Source: 2-02-FULL-55-14 sp964581115
Lineage (GTDB): Bacteria > Bacteroidota > Ignavibacteria > UBA10030
Reading direction: 5' to 3'
NCBI GenBank assembly: GCA_964581115.1
Contig: CAZOMY010000016.1
Location: forward strand, 1 to 64,000
Length of the DNA stretch: 64,000 nucleotides
Both the position numbers and the translations under genes were made by a program. The notes under the pieces were generated by a model. That model searched no databases and was not told where the DNA came from. It saw nothing but the letters and a program-made list of their open reading frames with translations. Positions 25,457 to 35,630 of this stretch are shown here, piece after piece. The first letter of the stretch is position 1, and the number at the start of each line of letters is the position of its first letter.

Positions 25457-26272
25457 ATGCGAGCGGATACCAAGGACCTTGTGGCAACGATCTTCGGTCG
25501 CCTGACGGCATGGTTGCCGTCGTTCGGCGACGCCCGCACCCGCGTCTTCGATGAGGAGTGGCGCAAGAAGGGATTGACCTTCCGTCGCGTCTCCCGCGTC
25601 ATCGGCGTCCGCATCCGTCGCCGCCACCTCCTGTACGAGGCGCTGCTCCATCGTTCCTTCCTTCCGCTCACCGACGGCTCATGGGTGTCGAACGAACGAT
25701 TGGAATTCCTGGGCGACGCGATCCTCAACACCGTCGTGGCCGACCATGTCTTTCGCCAGTTCCCTGACGTTGAAGAGGGGGAACTGACCCGCCTTCGCTC
25801 GCGGCTCGTCAACCGACGTACGCTCTCGATCCGCGGACGGGCGATGCGGTTGCACGACTTTCTCTTCGTCAGCTCGTCTGCGGCCCAATCGATCGACGCC
25901 GGCTCGGAGTCGATGGTCGCCGACGCGTATGAAGCGGTGCTCGGAGCGATCTATCTTGACGGTGGAATGACAGCGGCGCGTGCGCACATCCACCGGACCC
26001 TGCTCGAGCAGGTCGATCTCCAAAGCGTTGCTTCGACCGACGACAACTATAAAAGCGCCTTGCTGGAGTACTGCCAGGCTCACGGACTTGGGCCTCCACG
26101 CTACGTCGTCGTACGCGAGGATGGCCCGGAGCATGAGCGCCGCTTCACCATTGAAGTCTCCCTCGGAAACGGCCCCATCGGGGTCGGTTCCGGTCGCAGT
26201 AAGAAGGACGCCGAGCAGGCAGCCGCCGCCAAGGCGATCGCCGCGCTCCGGCGACAGGACCCACATCGCTGA
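25457..26272 (+). CDS. rnc: Ribonuclease III
   Basis: Double-strand-specific RNase for rRNA processing and mRNA decay. The 271-residue protein carries the signature NERLEFLGDAIL, a second catalytic motif DAYEAVLGAIYLDGG, and a C-terminal double-stranded-RNA-binding domain (YKSALLEYCQAHGL to SKKDAEQAAAAKAI). About 45 extra N-terminal residues precede the nuclease domain, longer than in E. coli. A GGGAGG ribosome binding site is close to ATG 25457. The fabF-rnc order is common in Gram-positive and FCB bacteria. Confidence 0.96.
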   Translation: MRADTKDLVATIFGRLTAWLPSFGDARTRVFDEEWRKKGLTFRRVSRVIGVRIRRRHLLYEALLHRSFLPLTDGSWVSNERLEFLGDAILNTVVADHVFRQFPDVEEGELTRLRSRLVNRRTLSIRGRAMRLHDFLFVSSSAAQSIDAGSESMVADAYEAVLGAIYLDGGMTAARAHIHRTLLEQVDLQSVASTDDNYKSALLEYCQAHGLGPPRYVVVREDGPEHERRFTIEVSLGNGPIGVGSGRSKKDAEQAAAAKAIAALRRQDPHR

Positions 26273-26295
26273 ATATCCTCCACGCTGATCACCCC

Positions 26296-29202
<2,907 letters not shown>

Positions 29203-29204
29203 CC

Positions 29205-29615
29205 GTGCCGGTCGAACGGGATGAGGAGATACGGGAGATCTTGAGCGCCTCCCGCACGATCGCGGTCGTGGGCGCTTCGACGAAGCCCTACCGCGACGCC
29301 CACGGGATCGCGGACTTCCTGATCCGCGAGGGGTACGACGTCATTCCGGTCAATCCCGCCTACACGGAAACGAACGGCAGGAGATGCTATCCGACCGTTC
29401 AAGCGATCGGCCGGCCGGTCGATATCGTCGACGTGTTCCGGCGGTCGGAGGCCGTGGATGACGTCGTAGACGACGCGATCGCGGCGGGCTCGAAGGTTCT
29501 GTGGTTGCAATTGGATGTCGTCAACGAGGCGGCCGCCCGGCGGGCGGAAGCGGCCGGCCTGCGCGTGGTGATGGACCGATGTATCGCCGTCGAACACCGT
29601 CGACTGATGCCATGA
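29205..29615 (+). CDS. CoA-binding domain protein, YccU-like
   Basis: A 136-residue protein made of a single Rossmann-type CoA-binding domain: TIAVVGASTKPYRDAHGIADFL, GYDVIPVNP and LWLQLDVVNEAAA, ending VMDRCIAVEHRRL. Such proteins resemble the N-terminal CoA-binding part of succinyl-CoA ligase. The biological role is not known. It starts at GTG 29205, two bases after the gcvP stop, and its end overlaps the next gene as ATGA. Confidence 0.85.
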   Translation: MPVERDEEIREILSASRTIAVVGASTKPYRDAHGIADFLIREGYDVIPVNPAYTETNGRRCYPTVQAIGRPVDIVDVFRRSEAVDDVVDDAIAAGSKVLWLQLDVVNEAAARRAEAAGLRVVMDRCIAVEHRRLMP

Positions 29616-30931
29616 GGGGGTCCTTCGTCGGACACCTCCGACGCTCCGCTTCATCGTTGACGGTGCTGCTGGCGATCGCGGCGGCCGCGGCGTGGAGCCA
29701 GACGACGGACACGATCCCGGTGGTCCGCGAGGTCATCATCCGCGGCAACGTCCGAACGCAGCCGCCGATCATCCTCCGCGAGATGTCGATGCGGCCTGGC
29801 GCTTTGCTGACGGACGAAGGGCTCGAGCGCGACCGCGAGCGCATCTACAACCTTCAGCTCTTCAATCGCGTCGAGGTCGACGCGCATCGATGGGGCGACA
29901 GCGCCGATGTCTACGTCATGGTGGATGAGCGCTGGTATGTCTTCCCGTATCCCATCGTCACCATCCTGCACCGCGACCCCAACAAGCTCGTCTACGGTCT
30001 CGGCGTCACCCATCAGAACCTCTTCGGACTGAACCAGCGGCTCTTCTTTGAGGGCGTGCTCGGCTACGATCAGTTCATTCAGGGCATCTACCGCAATCCA
30101 CGATTCCTGGGGGATGAGGACCTCTCCTTGCAGGTCCAGAGCGGATACTTTGACCAGCATCCGCTCGGTCGCGACAGCTCTGTTGAATATGAGCAGATCA
30201 CGGCCCTGGCCGTTGCCTCCGTCGGCAAGCGGCTCGGATTCTACGAGAGTCTCACCTTCGGACTCGGTGTCGAAATGTGGCAGGTGCCGTCGAGCGTCGC
30301 CTACCGGACCGCCTCGGCTGACGGCCACGACCTGTTTCTTTCGGCTTCGCTGCAATTCGTATCGGACCGCCGGAACCTCCGCGAGTATCCCACGGACGGG
30401 GTGTATGTCGCGCTGATCGCCGTCAAGGACGGATTCGGAGGGTCGCCGGTGGACATCGTACAGCTGGGATTTGACGTCCGCACCTATGAAGAAGTGTTCG
30501 AGGAGGTCACCCTGGCCTCCCGCGCGTTCGGCCGGTTCCTGACCGGCGGCGTGATTCCGTCGTATCGTCGTTCCTTCTTCGGCTATCAAGAGCGGTTGCG
30601 AGGTTGGTTCTACGATGTGCGCGAAGGTGAACAGCGCCTTGGTGGATCCCTCGAGCTACGAACGCCCATTCTCAGGCCGCGTTACTACGAAGCGTCGTTC
30701 ATCCCCTTTCCTCAATTCAAGGTCCTGCGGTACGGGCTGTACTTTGGGGCGTTCATCGACGCCGGAGCGGTCTGGTATCGCTCACAGCCGTTCTCGACCG
30801 TTCCCTGGTGGGGCGGAGCGGGATTCGGACTGCACATCATCCTGCCCTACGGGCTGACGGTCAGGACCGAATGGGCCATGAACCATCGGCGGGTCGGCGA
30901 GCTCATCTTCGATGTGGGGGCCTCGTTCTGA
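29612..30931 (+). CDS. Single-POTRA outer-membrane barrel protein, Omp85-like
   Basis: A 439-residue protein with a signal peptide (about residues 1-29, ending AAAWSQ). Residues 35-105 form one POTRA-like domain: VVREVIIRGNVRTQPPIILR and the pattern GLERDRERIYNLQLFNRVEVD. The remaining 330 residues look like a 16-strand surface-antigen barrel, with GYQERLRGWFYD and a final phenylalanine. It is smaller than BamA, which has five POTRA domains, and resembles short Omp85 homologues of unknown role. It overlaps the CoA-binding gene and is followed one base later by rsmE. Confidence 0.78.
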   Translation: MRGSFVGHLRRSASSLTVLLAIAAAAAWSQTTDTIPVVREVIIRGNVRTQPPIILREMSMRPGALLTDEGLERDRERIYNLQLFNRVEVDAHRWGDSADVYVMVDERWYVFPYPIVTILHRDPNKLVYGLGVTHQNLFGLNQRLFFEGVLGYDQFIQGIYRNPRFLGDEDLSLQVQSGYFDQHPLGRDSSVEYEQITALAVASVGKRLGFYESLTFGLGVEMWQVPSSVAYRTASADGHDLFLSASLQFVSDRRNLREYPTDGVYVALIAVKDGFGGSPVDIVQLGFDVRTYEEVFEEVTLASRAFGRFLTGGVIPSYRRSFFGYQERLRGWFYDVREGEQRLGGSLELRTPILRPRYYEASFIPFPQFKVLRYGLYFGAFIDAGAVWYRSQPFSTVPWWGGAGFGLHIILPYGLTVRTEWAMNHRRVGELIFDVGASF

Positions 30932-30932
30932 C

Positions 30933-31649
30933 ATGGACACGTTCTTCGTTCACCCGCTGGATGTGCACGGGACCACGCTGGTGATCCGCGGAGAGGAGCA
31001 CCGGCACTTGTCCCGCTCACTCCGGAAGCGGGTCGGCGATGCGGTCCTGGCTACCGACGGCGAGGACAACCTCTATGAGGCGGTCATCATCTCGCTGGGG
31101 CGGGAGGAGGCGCTCTGCGAGATCAGGGACACGCGGCTGAGGAAGAATGAATCGCGCATCAGCGTTACGCTGGCAGTGTCGCTCCTCCGAAACCCGGCCC
31201 GATTTGACGTTCTCGTTGAGAAGGCGACCGAACTCGGCGTACGGGCGATCATTCCGCTGCAATGCGAACGCACCGTCGGCCGTCAAGACCGGCACGAACG
31301 GTACGAGAAGATCGCGCTGGCTGCGATGAAGCAGTCGGGACGGTGCTTTTTGCCGAGGATCTTTCCGGTCACGTCGCTCGAGATGGTGGTGGCGCACGCC
31401 GAGGACCATGCTCTGCGCCTGATGCCGCATGAGCGGACCGAACAATCTCAATTCATCGGGTCGCTGGTGAAGCATCACGAGGGGGCAACATCGGCGCTCG
31501 TGCTGGTGGGGCCGGAGGGGGGATTCAGTGATCGTGAGTTGCACCTCGCCGCCGGACATGCCGTGGTGCCGGTCTCGTTGGGACCGCGACGGCTGCGCTC
31601 GGAAACGGCGGCGATGATCGCTGTCTCCTGGGTTGTCGGGGCGACGTAG
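30933..31649 (+). CDS. rsmE: 16S rRNA m3U1498 methyltransferase
   Basis: A 238-residue SPOUT methyltransferase that methylates N3 of U1498 in 16S rRNA using SAM. It shows the N-terminal PUA-like part (GEEHRHLSRSLRKRVGD), KATELGVRAIIPLQCERT, and the C-terminal SAM knot with LVGPEGGFSDREL and LGPRRLRSETAAM. It is the last gene of the plus-strand run. Its TAG stop is followed within a few bases by heptamer array A4 and then by a long hairpin. Confidence 0.94.
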   Translation: MDTFFVHPLDVHGTTLVIRGEEHRHLSRSLRKRVGDAVLATDGEDNLYEAVIISLGREEALCEIRDTRLRKNESRISVTLAVSLLRNPARFDVLVEKATELGVRAIIPLQCERTVGRQDRHERYEKIALAAMKQSGRCFLPRIFPVTSLEMVVAHAEDHALRLMPHERTEQSQFIGSLVKHHEGATSALVLVGPEGGFSDRELHLAAGHAVVPVSLGPRRLRSETAAMIAVSWVVGAT

Positions 31650-31655
31650 GGAGAA

Positions 31656-31725
31656 GACGGGGGATGGGGGGCGGGGCGGAAATCGGAGAATTGGAGTAGA
31701 GGAGTTCTGGGCGGAGAACCTGGTG
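31656..31725. repeat. Degenerate heptamer array A4
   Basis: About ten 7-bp units: GACGGGG, GATGGGG, GGCGGGG, then more diverged CGGAAAT, CGGAGAA, TTGGAGT, AGAGGAG, TTCTGGG, CGGAGAA, CCTGGTG. It begins six bases after the rsmE stop. The first three units are clear; the later ones keep the period but not the sequence. Confidence 0.6.
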
Positions 31726-31762
31726 AAGAGTCATGGAGGGTATTGATGGCGGAGTTCTGATT

Positions 31763-31798
31763 GAACAACGCCCGGGGAGTGATCCTCGGGCGTTGTTC
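31763..31798. terminator. Bidirectional hairpin terminator between rsmE and fchA
   Basis: A 16-bp stem with a four-base loop: GAACAACGCCCGGGGA pairs with TCCTCGGGCGTTGTTC, with one G-T wobble. It lies between two convergent gene runs. There is no long T tract on either side, so termination may rely on stem strength or on Rho. The flanking bases up to 31861 show nothing else. Confidence 0.72.
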
Positions 31799-31861
31799 GT
31801 TATCGTGCCCACGGTGCCAACGGTCCTGGTCAAGGACAACAGAAGGCAGACCGGTGTGAGC

Positions 31862-32494
31862 TCAGCCTTGAATCATAGAAGCTCGCACGCGTCCGGCGAT
31901 CCGATCAGCTTCGGCGGCGATGCTCTGTTCCAGGTCGGTCGCCTCTCGCATCGTGTCCTTCCTGAAATCGTCCTCCGGGAGTCCTGACAAATTCACATAG
32001 ACATTCATGGCGGCCCCGCGTGCGGCCGCGCCGGCGAGAAGGGCGGCGACGCCCGCGTCGGATATGGAGTTAGCGTTCCCTCGCTCCGCGACGAGAGCCG
32101 TGAGCGGGAGCAGTCGCCGGAGCGTTCGCATCAGTTCGAGCGGAACGAGCGTGGCCTGGCGCGTGGCGTCATTGATCGCCCGTTGGCGAGCTGTCTTCTG
32201 GTCTTCGGTCTCCTTTGGGAGTCCGAAGGCGGCCATCACGCCGTTGAAGGCGGCCGTGTCCTGATCGATGAGCGATCTGAGGTGGTTCTGCAGTTCCTCC
32301 GACGTGCCCAGCGCGGCCTGCATGTCGGCTTCGACCGCGGCGTACTTCTTCTTGCCGATCGTGAGGCGACAGACCATGGAGGTCAGCGCGGCCGCGAGGG
32401 CTCCAGCCAGGGCGGAGACGCTTCCACCGCCGGGGGCGGGGGAGGAGGAGGCCGTCGTGTCGAGAAACTCGGAAACCGATCGATGGATCAGCAT
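31862..32494 (-). CDS. fchA: Formimidoyltetrahydrofolate cyclodeaminase family protein
   Basis: A 210-residue helical protein of the FTCD C-terminal family. It should convert 5-formimino-tetrahydrofolate to 5,10-methenyl-tetrahydrofolate and ammonia. Signature stretches are SSPAPGGGSVSALAGALA near the N-terminus and a glycine/alanine-rich GVAALLAGAAARGAAMNVYVNL. In mammals the domain is fused to the formimidoyltransferase; here the two are separate adjacent genes, with ftcD 14 bases upstream. It is the last gene of the histidine-degradation run and is followed by the hairpin at 31763. Confidence 0.92.
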   Translation of the reverse strand: MLIHRSVSEFLDTTASSSPAPGGGSVSALAGALAAALTSMVCRLTIGKKKYAAVEADMQAALGTSEELQNHLRSLIDQDTAAFNGVMAAFGLPKETEDQKTARQRAINDATRQATLVPLELMRTLRRLLPLTALVAERGNANSISDAGVAALLAGAAARGAAMNVYVNLSGLPEDDFRKDTMREATDLEQSIAAEADRIAGRVRASMIQG

Positions 32495-32508
32495 GGTCTC
32501 TCCGTTGA

Positions 32509-33531
32509 TCAGATCATCAGATCGATGACCTTGCGCGTGGGAACGAACGGCTCGAGTTGATCGAGTCCGAGGTACTTCGTGGCGATGTGTACGGCCTCAA
32601 GGTCGGAGACCGAAGCGTCGGCGCCGGCCCGAACAGCCGCTTTCCGGAACGCTCCCAGCGGCGCCAGCCCCACGAGTTCGCTCCCCGTCGCCTTGACGCC
32701 CAGCGTTTCCGCCTGGCGTGCCACCTCGTCGAATGCATCGTGCATGGAGGTCACCTCGAAATCGACGAGATTGATGGAGACCTGAGCGATCTTGTGGCGC
32801 TCCAGGTACACGCCCATCGCCTTCACGGCCTTCAGCGTTCCCGGGATCTTGACCGCATTGCCTTCGGCGTCCTTCACCGTGTTGCCGTGCTCGTCCTTTT
32901 TGACGCGGCCGCTTTCGCGGATGCGGAGGGCGATCTCCTGCGCAATGGCGACGTCGTGCGTCGACAGGTTGACGTTGTACGCGATCAGGATCTTGCGAGC
33001 GCCGGTCACGGTGGCGCCGGAATGCTCGTTGAAGACGGCAGGTCCTTCGTCGGGCGCCCATGCCGGATCGGCCAGCTTTGCGGCCAAGCCTTCGTATTCG
33101 CCCTTCCGGATATCCGACAGGTTCCGCCGCTCTTTCCGCGTAGCCGCATATTCGTAGTAGTAGACCGGGATCCCCAGCTCCTTCGCAACCCGCTTTCCAT
33201 ACAGGCGCGACAGCGCAACGCAATCGTCCATCGACGCATTGGCGATCGGGATGAACGGGACGACGTCGACGGCGCCCAGCCGGGGATGTTCGCCTTTGTG
33301 GTTCCGCATGTCGATACGGTCGGCCGCGATGGCGGTGGCTTTGAATGCGGCATCGACGACGTCGGTATCCGATCCGACCATCGTGATCACGGTACGGTTG
33401 TAGTCTCGGTCGGGCTCAACGCTCAGAAGCGAGACCCCCGCCGTCGAACGGACGGCGTCGGCCAGCGCGTCGATGACGGCGGCGTCGCGGCCTTCGCTGA
33501 AATTGGGGACACATTCGATCAAACGGTTCAT
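32509..33531 (-). CDS. ftcD: Glutamate formimidoyltransferase
   Basis: Transfers the formimino group of N-formiminoglutamate, the product of HutI, to tetrahydrofolate. The 340-residue protein starts with MNRLIECVPNFSEGRD and has NRTVITMVG, HPRLGAVDVVPFIP, YEYAAT and a C-terminal SELVGLAPLGAF, all typical of the bacterial one-domain form. It overlaps the DUF429 gene by four bases. Together with fchA it delivers the ring carbon of histidine to the folate pool. Confidence 0.95.
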   Translation of the reverse strand: MNRLIECVPNFSEGRDAAVIDALADAVRSTAGVSLLSVEPDRDYNRTVITMVGSDTDVVDAAFKATAIAADRIDMRNHKGEHPRLGAVDVVPFIPIANASMDDCVALSRLYGKRVAKELGIPVYYYEYAATRKERRNLSDIRKGEYEGLAAKLADPAWAPDEGPAVFNEHSGATVTGARKILIAYNVNLSTHDVAIAQEIALRIRESGRVKKDEHGNTVKDAEGNAVKIPGTLKAVKAMGVYLERHKIAQVSINLVDFEVTSMHDAFDEVARQAETLGVKATGSELVGLAPLGAFRKAAVRAGADASVSDLEAVHIATKYLGLDQLEPFVPTRKVIDLMI

Positions 33532-34142
33532 GGTGTTCCTTTCGGCGGATACGGCAGGAGGATCCCGCCGGTGCGTTCGTTTCCGATGAGCTCAGCCCGC
33601 CCTGCAAGATACAGCACGCCGACGTAGGCGCCCGAGACGGCGTCGAGTTCGTCGTGCGACATATCGTCGGTGATACCGGCGATCCCCAGTCGCCTCAGGC
33701 CGCGGCGCAGGTGTTCCAAGCCATATTGCTTGCGCCGGATCTTCCAGATATCCTGCGCCCCGCCGGGATACATCTCTAGCGCCGGGAGGCCCCATCGCTC
33801 CAGTCTTCGACGAAGCCGGATGCCCCGCTCCGTCAGCATGCGCATCGGTCCGAGCGTGATGGGAAAGAACTTGATGCCGCGACGAAGCAACTCACGGTCG
33901 CAAGGGCGAAAATGCTCGCCGTTGCGGTCGTCGAGTGAACGGCGTCCCGGAGGCAATCGCAGGGGAGCATCGATCACGACGAGGTCGGGCGCGGAGGCCT
34001 CAACCAGGGCAAGGATGTCGTCGTCGGTCTGAACGGCGGCGCAGGCCCGTACACGACGGCCTTCCATCGTACAAACACCCGTCCATCGTCGCGGACTGCC
34101 AGCGAGGTCGATGCCGACGACGTGCGAGGGGGCGGCCGTCAC
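33528..34142 (-). CDS. DUF429 family protein, RNase H-like fold
   Basis: A 204-residue protein of the DUF429 family, predicted to have a ribonuclease H-like fold. The N-terminus HVVGIDLAGSPRRWTG is the first strand with its aspartate. PDLVVIDAPLRLP holds a second aspartate, and DDMSHDELDAVSGAYVGVLY near the end holds the final acidic motif. The biochemical activity is not known. It overlaps hutI upstream and ftcD downstream by four bases each, so it is firmly embedded in the histidine operon, but no link to histidine breakdown is established. Confidence 0.82.
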   Translation of the reverse strand: MTAAPSHVVGIDLAGSPRRWTGVCTMEGRRVRACAAVQTDDDILALVEASAPDLVVIDAPLRLPPGRRSLDDRNGEHFRPCDRELLRRGIKFFPITLGPMRMLTERGIRLRRRLERWGLPALEMYPGGAQDIWKIRRKQYGLEHLRRGLRRLGIAGITDDMSHDELDAVSGAYVGVLYLAGRAELIGNERTGGILLPYPPKGTP

Positions 34143-35386
34143 GGGAACTCCAGCAGGACCCCGTTCTTGATGACCTTCCGGGCCAGGTTCACGCCGAATT
34201 CGTACGCGATCGACCGGTACGACGGCGCGTCATAGACGATCAGGTCGGCCGCCTTGCCGGGTTCGATGCTCCCCACGCGGTCTGCCAGTCCGAGGACGGC
34301 CGCTGCGTTCATCGTGACGGCCGAAAGCGCCTCTTCGGGGCTCATGCGCATCTGGGTGCAGGCGATCGTCATCATCAACGGCACCGAGAAGCTCATGCAG
34401 GAGCCGGGGTTGTAGTTCGAAGCGATCGCTACCGGAACGCCGCCGTCGATCAGGTCCCGCGCCGGCGCATATGGCCCCCCCAGGAAGAAGGATGCTCCTG
34501 GCAGGAGCACGCCCGCGGTACCCGCGTCGCGCAGTCGGGCGATGCCGGGCGCATCGATCCGTTCGAGATGGTCGACAGACACCGCCCGCAGCTCTGCGCC
34601 GAGCGACGATGCTCCGATCTGGTTCAATTGGTCCGCATGGAGCCTCAGCCGGAAACCCAGCGACTGGGCGGCGCGCATGAGGCGCCGAGTCTGTTCGACG
34701 GAAAAGTATCCCGTCTCGCAGAACGCATCGCACGTGTCGGAAAGCCCTTTGCGGGCGATGAACGGGAGAAGTCGGGTGACGAGGAGTTCGAGGTACCCGT
34801 CGGGGTCGTCCGCAAATTCCGGAGGTACGGCATGCGCGCCGAGGAAAGTCGGAACGATGGTTGCGAAATGCTCCTGCCTCAGCTCGTGGAGCGCATCGAG
34901 CATTTTCAGCTCGTCGCTTTCCGACAATCCGTAGCCCGACTTGATCTCGATCGTCGTGGTGCCGTGCCGCATCATGGCATCCAGCCGGCGCGACGTGGAC
35001 CGTTTCAGGTCCCTTTTCGTGGCGGCACGCGTGGAACGGACGGTGCTCAGGATCCCTCCGCCGGATCCCGCGATCTCCTGATATGTCCGACCTGCCGCGC
35101 GCATGGCGAATTCGTCGTGCCGACTGCCCGCGAACATCGCGTGGGTATGGCAGTCCACGAATCCGGGGAGGACCGTCATGCCTGTGCAATCGATCTCTTC
35201 GGCGTCGCGGACCCTGGAATGATCGAGCGAGTTGGACGGTCCGACCCACTGGATGCGCCCCTGATGCACGACGACGGCAGCGTCCGTCAGCGCGCCGACC
35301 TCACGAAGAGCGGCGCCGAGGCGGAATCCCGCCGGACCGGTGAGGGTGGCGAGACTGGCGATATGGTTCAGGACGATCGGACGCAT
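34139..35386 (-). CDS. hutI: Imidazolonepropionase
   Basis: Third enzyme of histidine degradation; hydrolyses imidazolone propionate to N-formiminoglutamate. The 415-residue amidohydrolase has the metal site PGFVDCHTHAMFAGSR, TTTIEIKSGYGL, LHADQLNQIGAS, and the aspartate-containing SNYNPGSCMSFS region. It overlaps the DUF429 gene by four bases. It is separated from hutU by the hybrid kinase and the four-cysteine miniprotein, which is an unusual arrangement. Confidence 0.96.
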   Translation of the reverse strand: MRPIVLNHIASLATLTGPAGFRLGAALREVGALTDAAVVVHQGRIQWVGPSNSLDHSRVRDAEEIDCTGMTVLPGFVDCHTHAMFAGSRHDEFAMRAAGRTYQEIAGSGGGILSTVRSTRAATKRDLKRSTSRRLDAMMRHGTTTIEIKSGYGLSESDELKMLDALHELRQEHFATIVPTFLGAHAVPPEFADDPDGYLELLVTRLLPFIARKGLSDTCDAFCETGYFSVEQTRRLMRAAQSLGFRLRLHADQLNQIGASSLGAELRAVSVDHLERIDAPGIARLRDAGTAGVLLPGASFFLGGPYAPARDLIDGGVPVAIASNYNPGSCMSFSVPLMMTIACTQMRMSPEEALSAVTMNAAAVLGLADRVGSIEPGKAADLIVYDAPSYRSIAYEFGVNLARKVIKNGVLLEFP

Positions 35387-35410
35387 CCGCGCGCTTCACG
35401 GTGACGCATC

Positions 35411-35452
35411 AAGGTGAGGAGCAAAGGCTGAAGAATCAAGGAAGCGGGGGAG
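35411..35452. repeat. Weak heptamer array A5
   Basis: About six 7-bp units: AAGGTGA, GGAGCAA, AGGCTGA, AGAATCA, AGGAAGC, GGGGGAG. It lies between hutI and the miniprotein gene and overlaps the 3' end of the latter. The units are much diverged, and without the other arrays I would not have called it. Confidence 0.4.
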
Positions 35453-35630
35453 GGTCTGGCTCGACGCCGGCACACTCGAGGACGGGCAATCGCGGGTAGC
35501 GATCGTACGACGGCTCGGAATCGGAGCGGCCGCATCTGATGAAGGCGTGTCCTTTGTCGGAGACGATGAGCCGGGCGTGGCGGCACTGCGAACAGAGTCC
35601 CGCCGACTCAGGAATGTCGGTCGCGGGCAT
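35436..35630 (-). CDS. Four-cysteine miniprotein
   Basis: A 64-residue protein with CSQCRHARLI, then RCGRSDSEPSYDRYPRLPVLEC. The spacing C-x2-C, one later cysteine and a final LPVLEC recalls a small family of proteins with a KYPRLPVL-type motif seen in several bacterial phyla, probably a zinc ribbon. Its function is unknown. The start overlaps the last 23 bases of the hybrid kinase, so it is probably coupled to it. The last residues run into the weak heptamer array A5. Confidence 0.62.
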   Translation of the reverse strand: MPATDIPESAGLCSQCRHARLIVSDKGHAFIRCGRSDSEPSYDRYPRLPVLECAGVEPDPPPLP

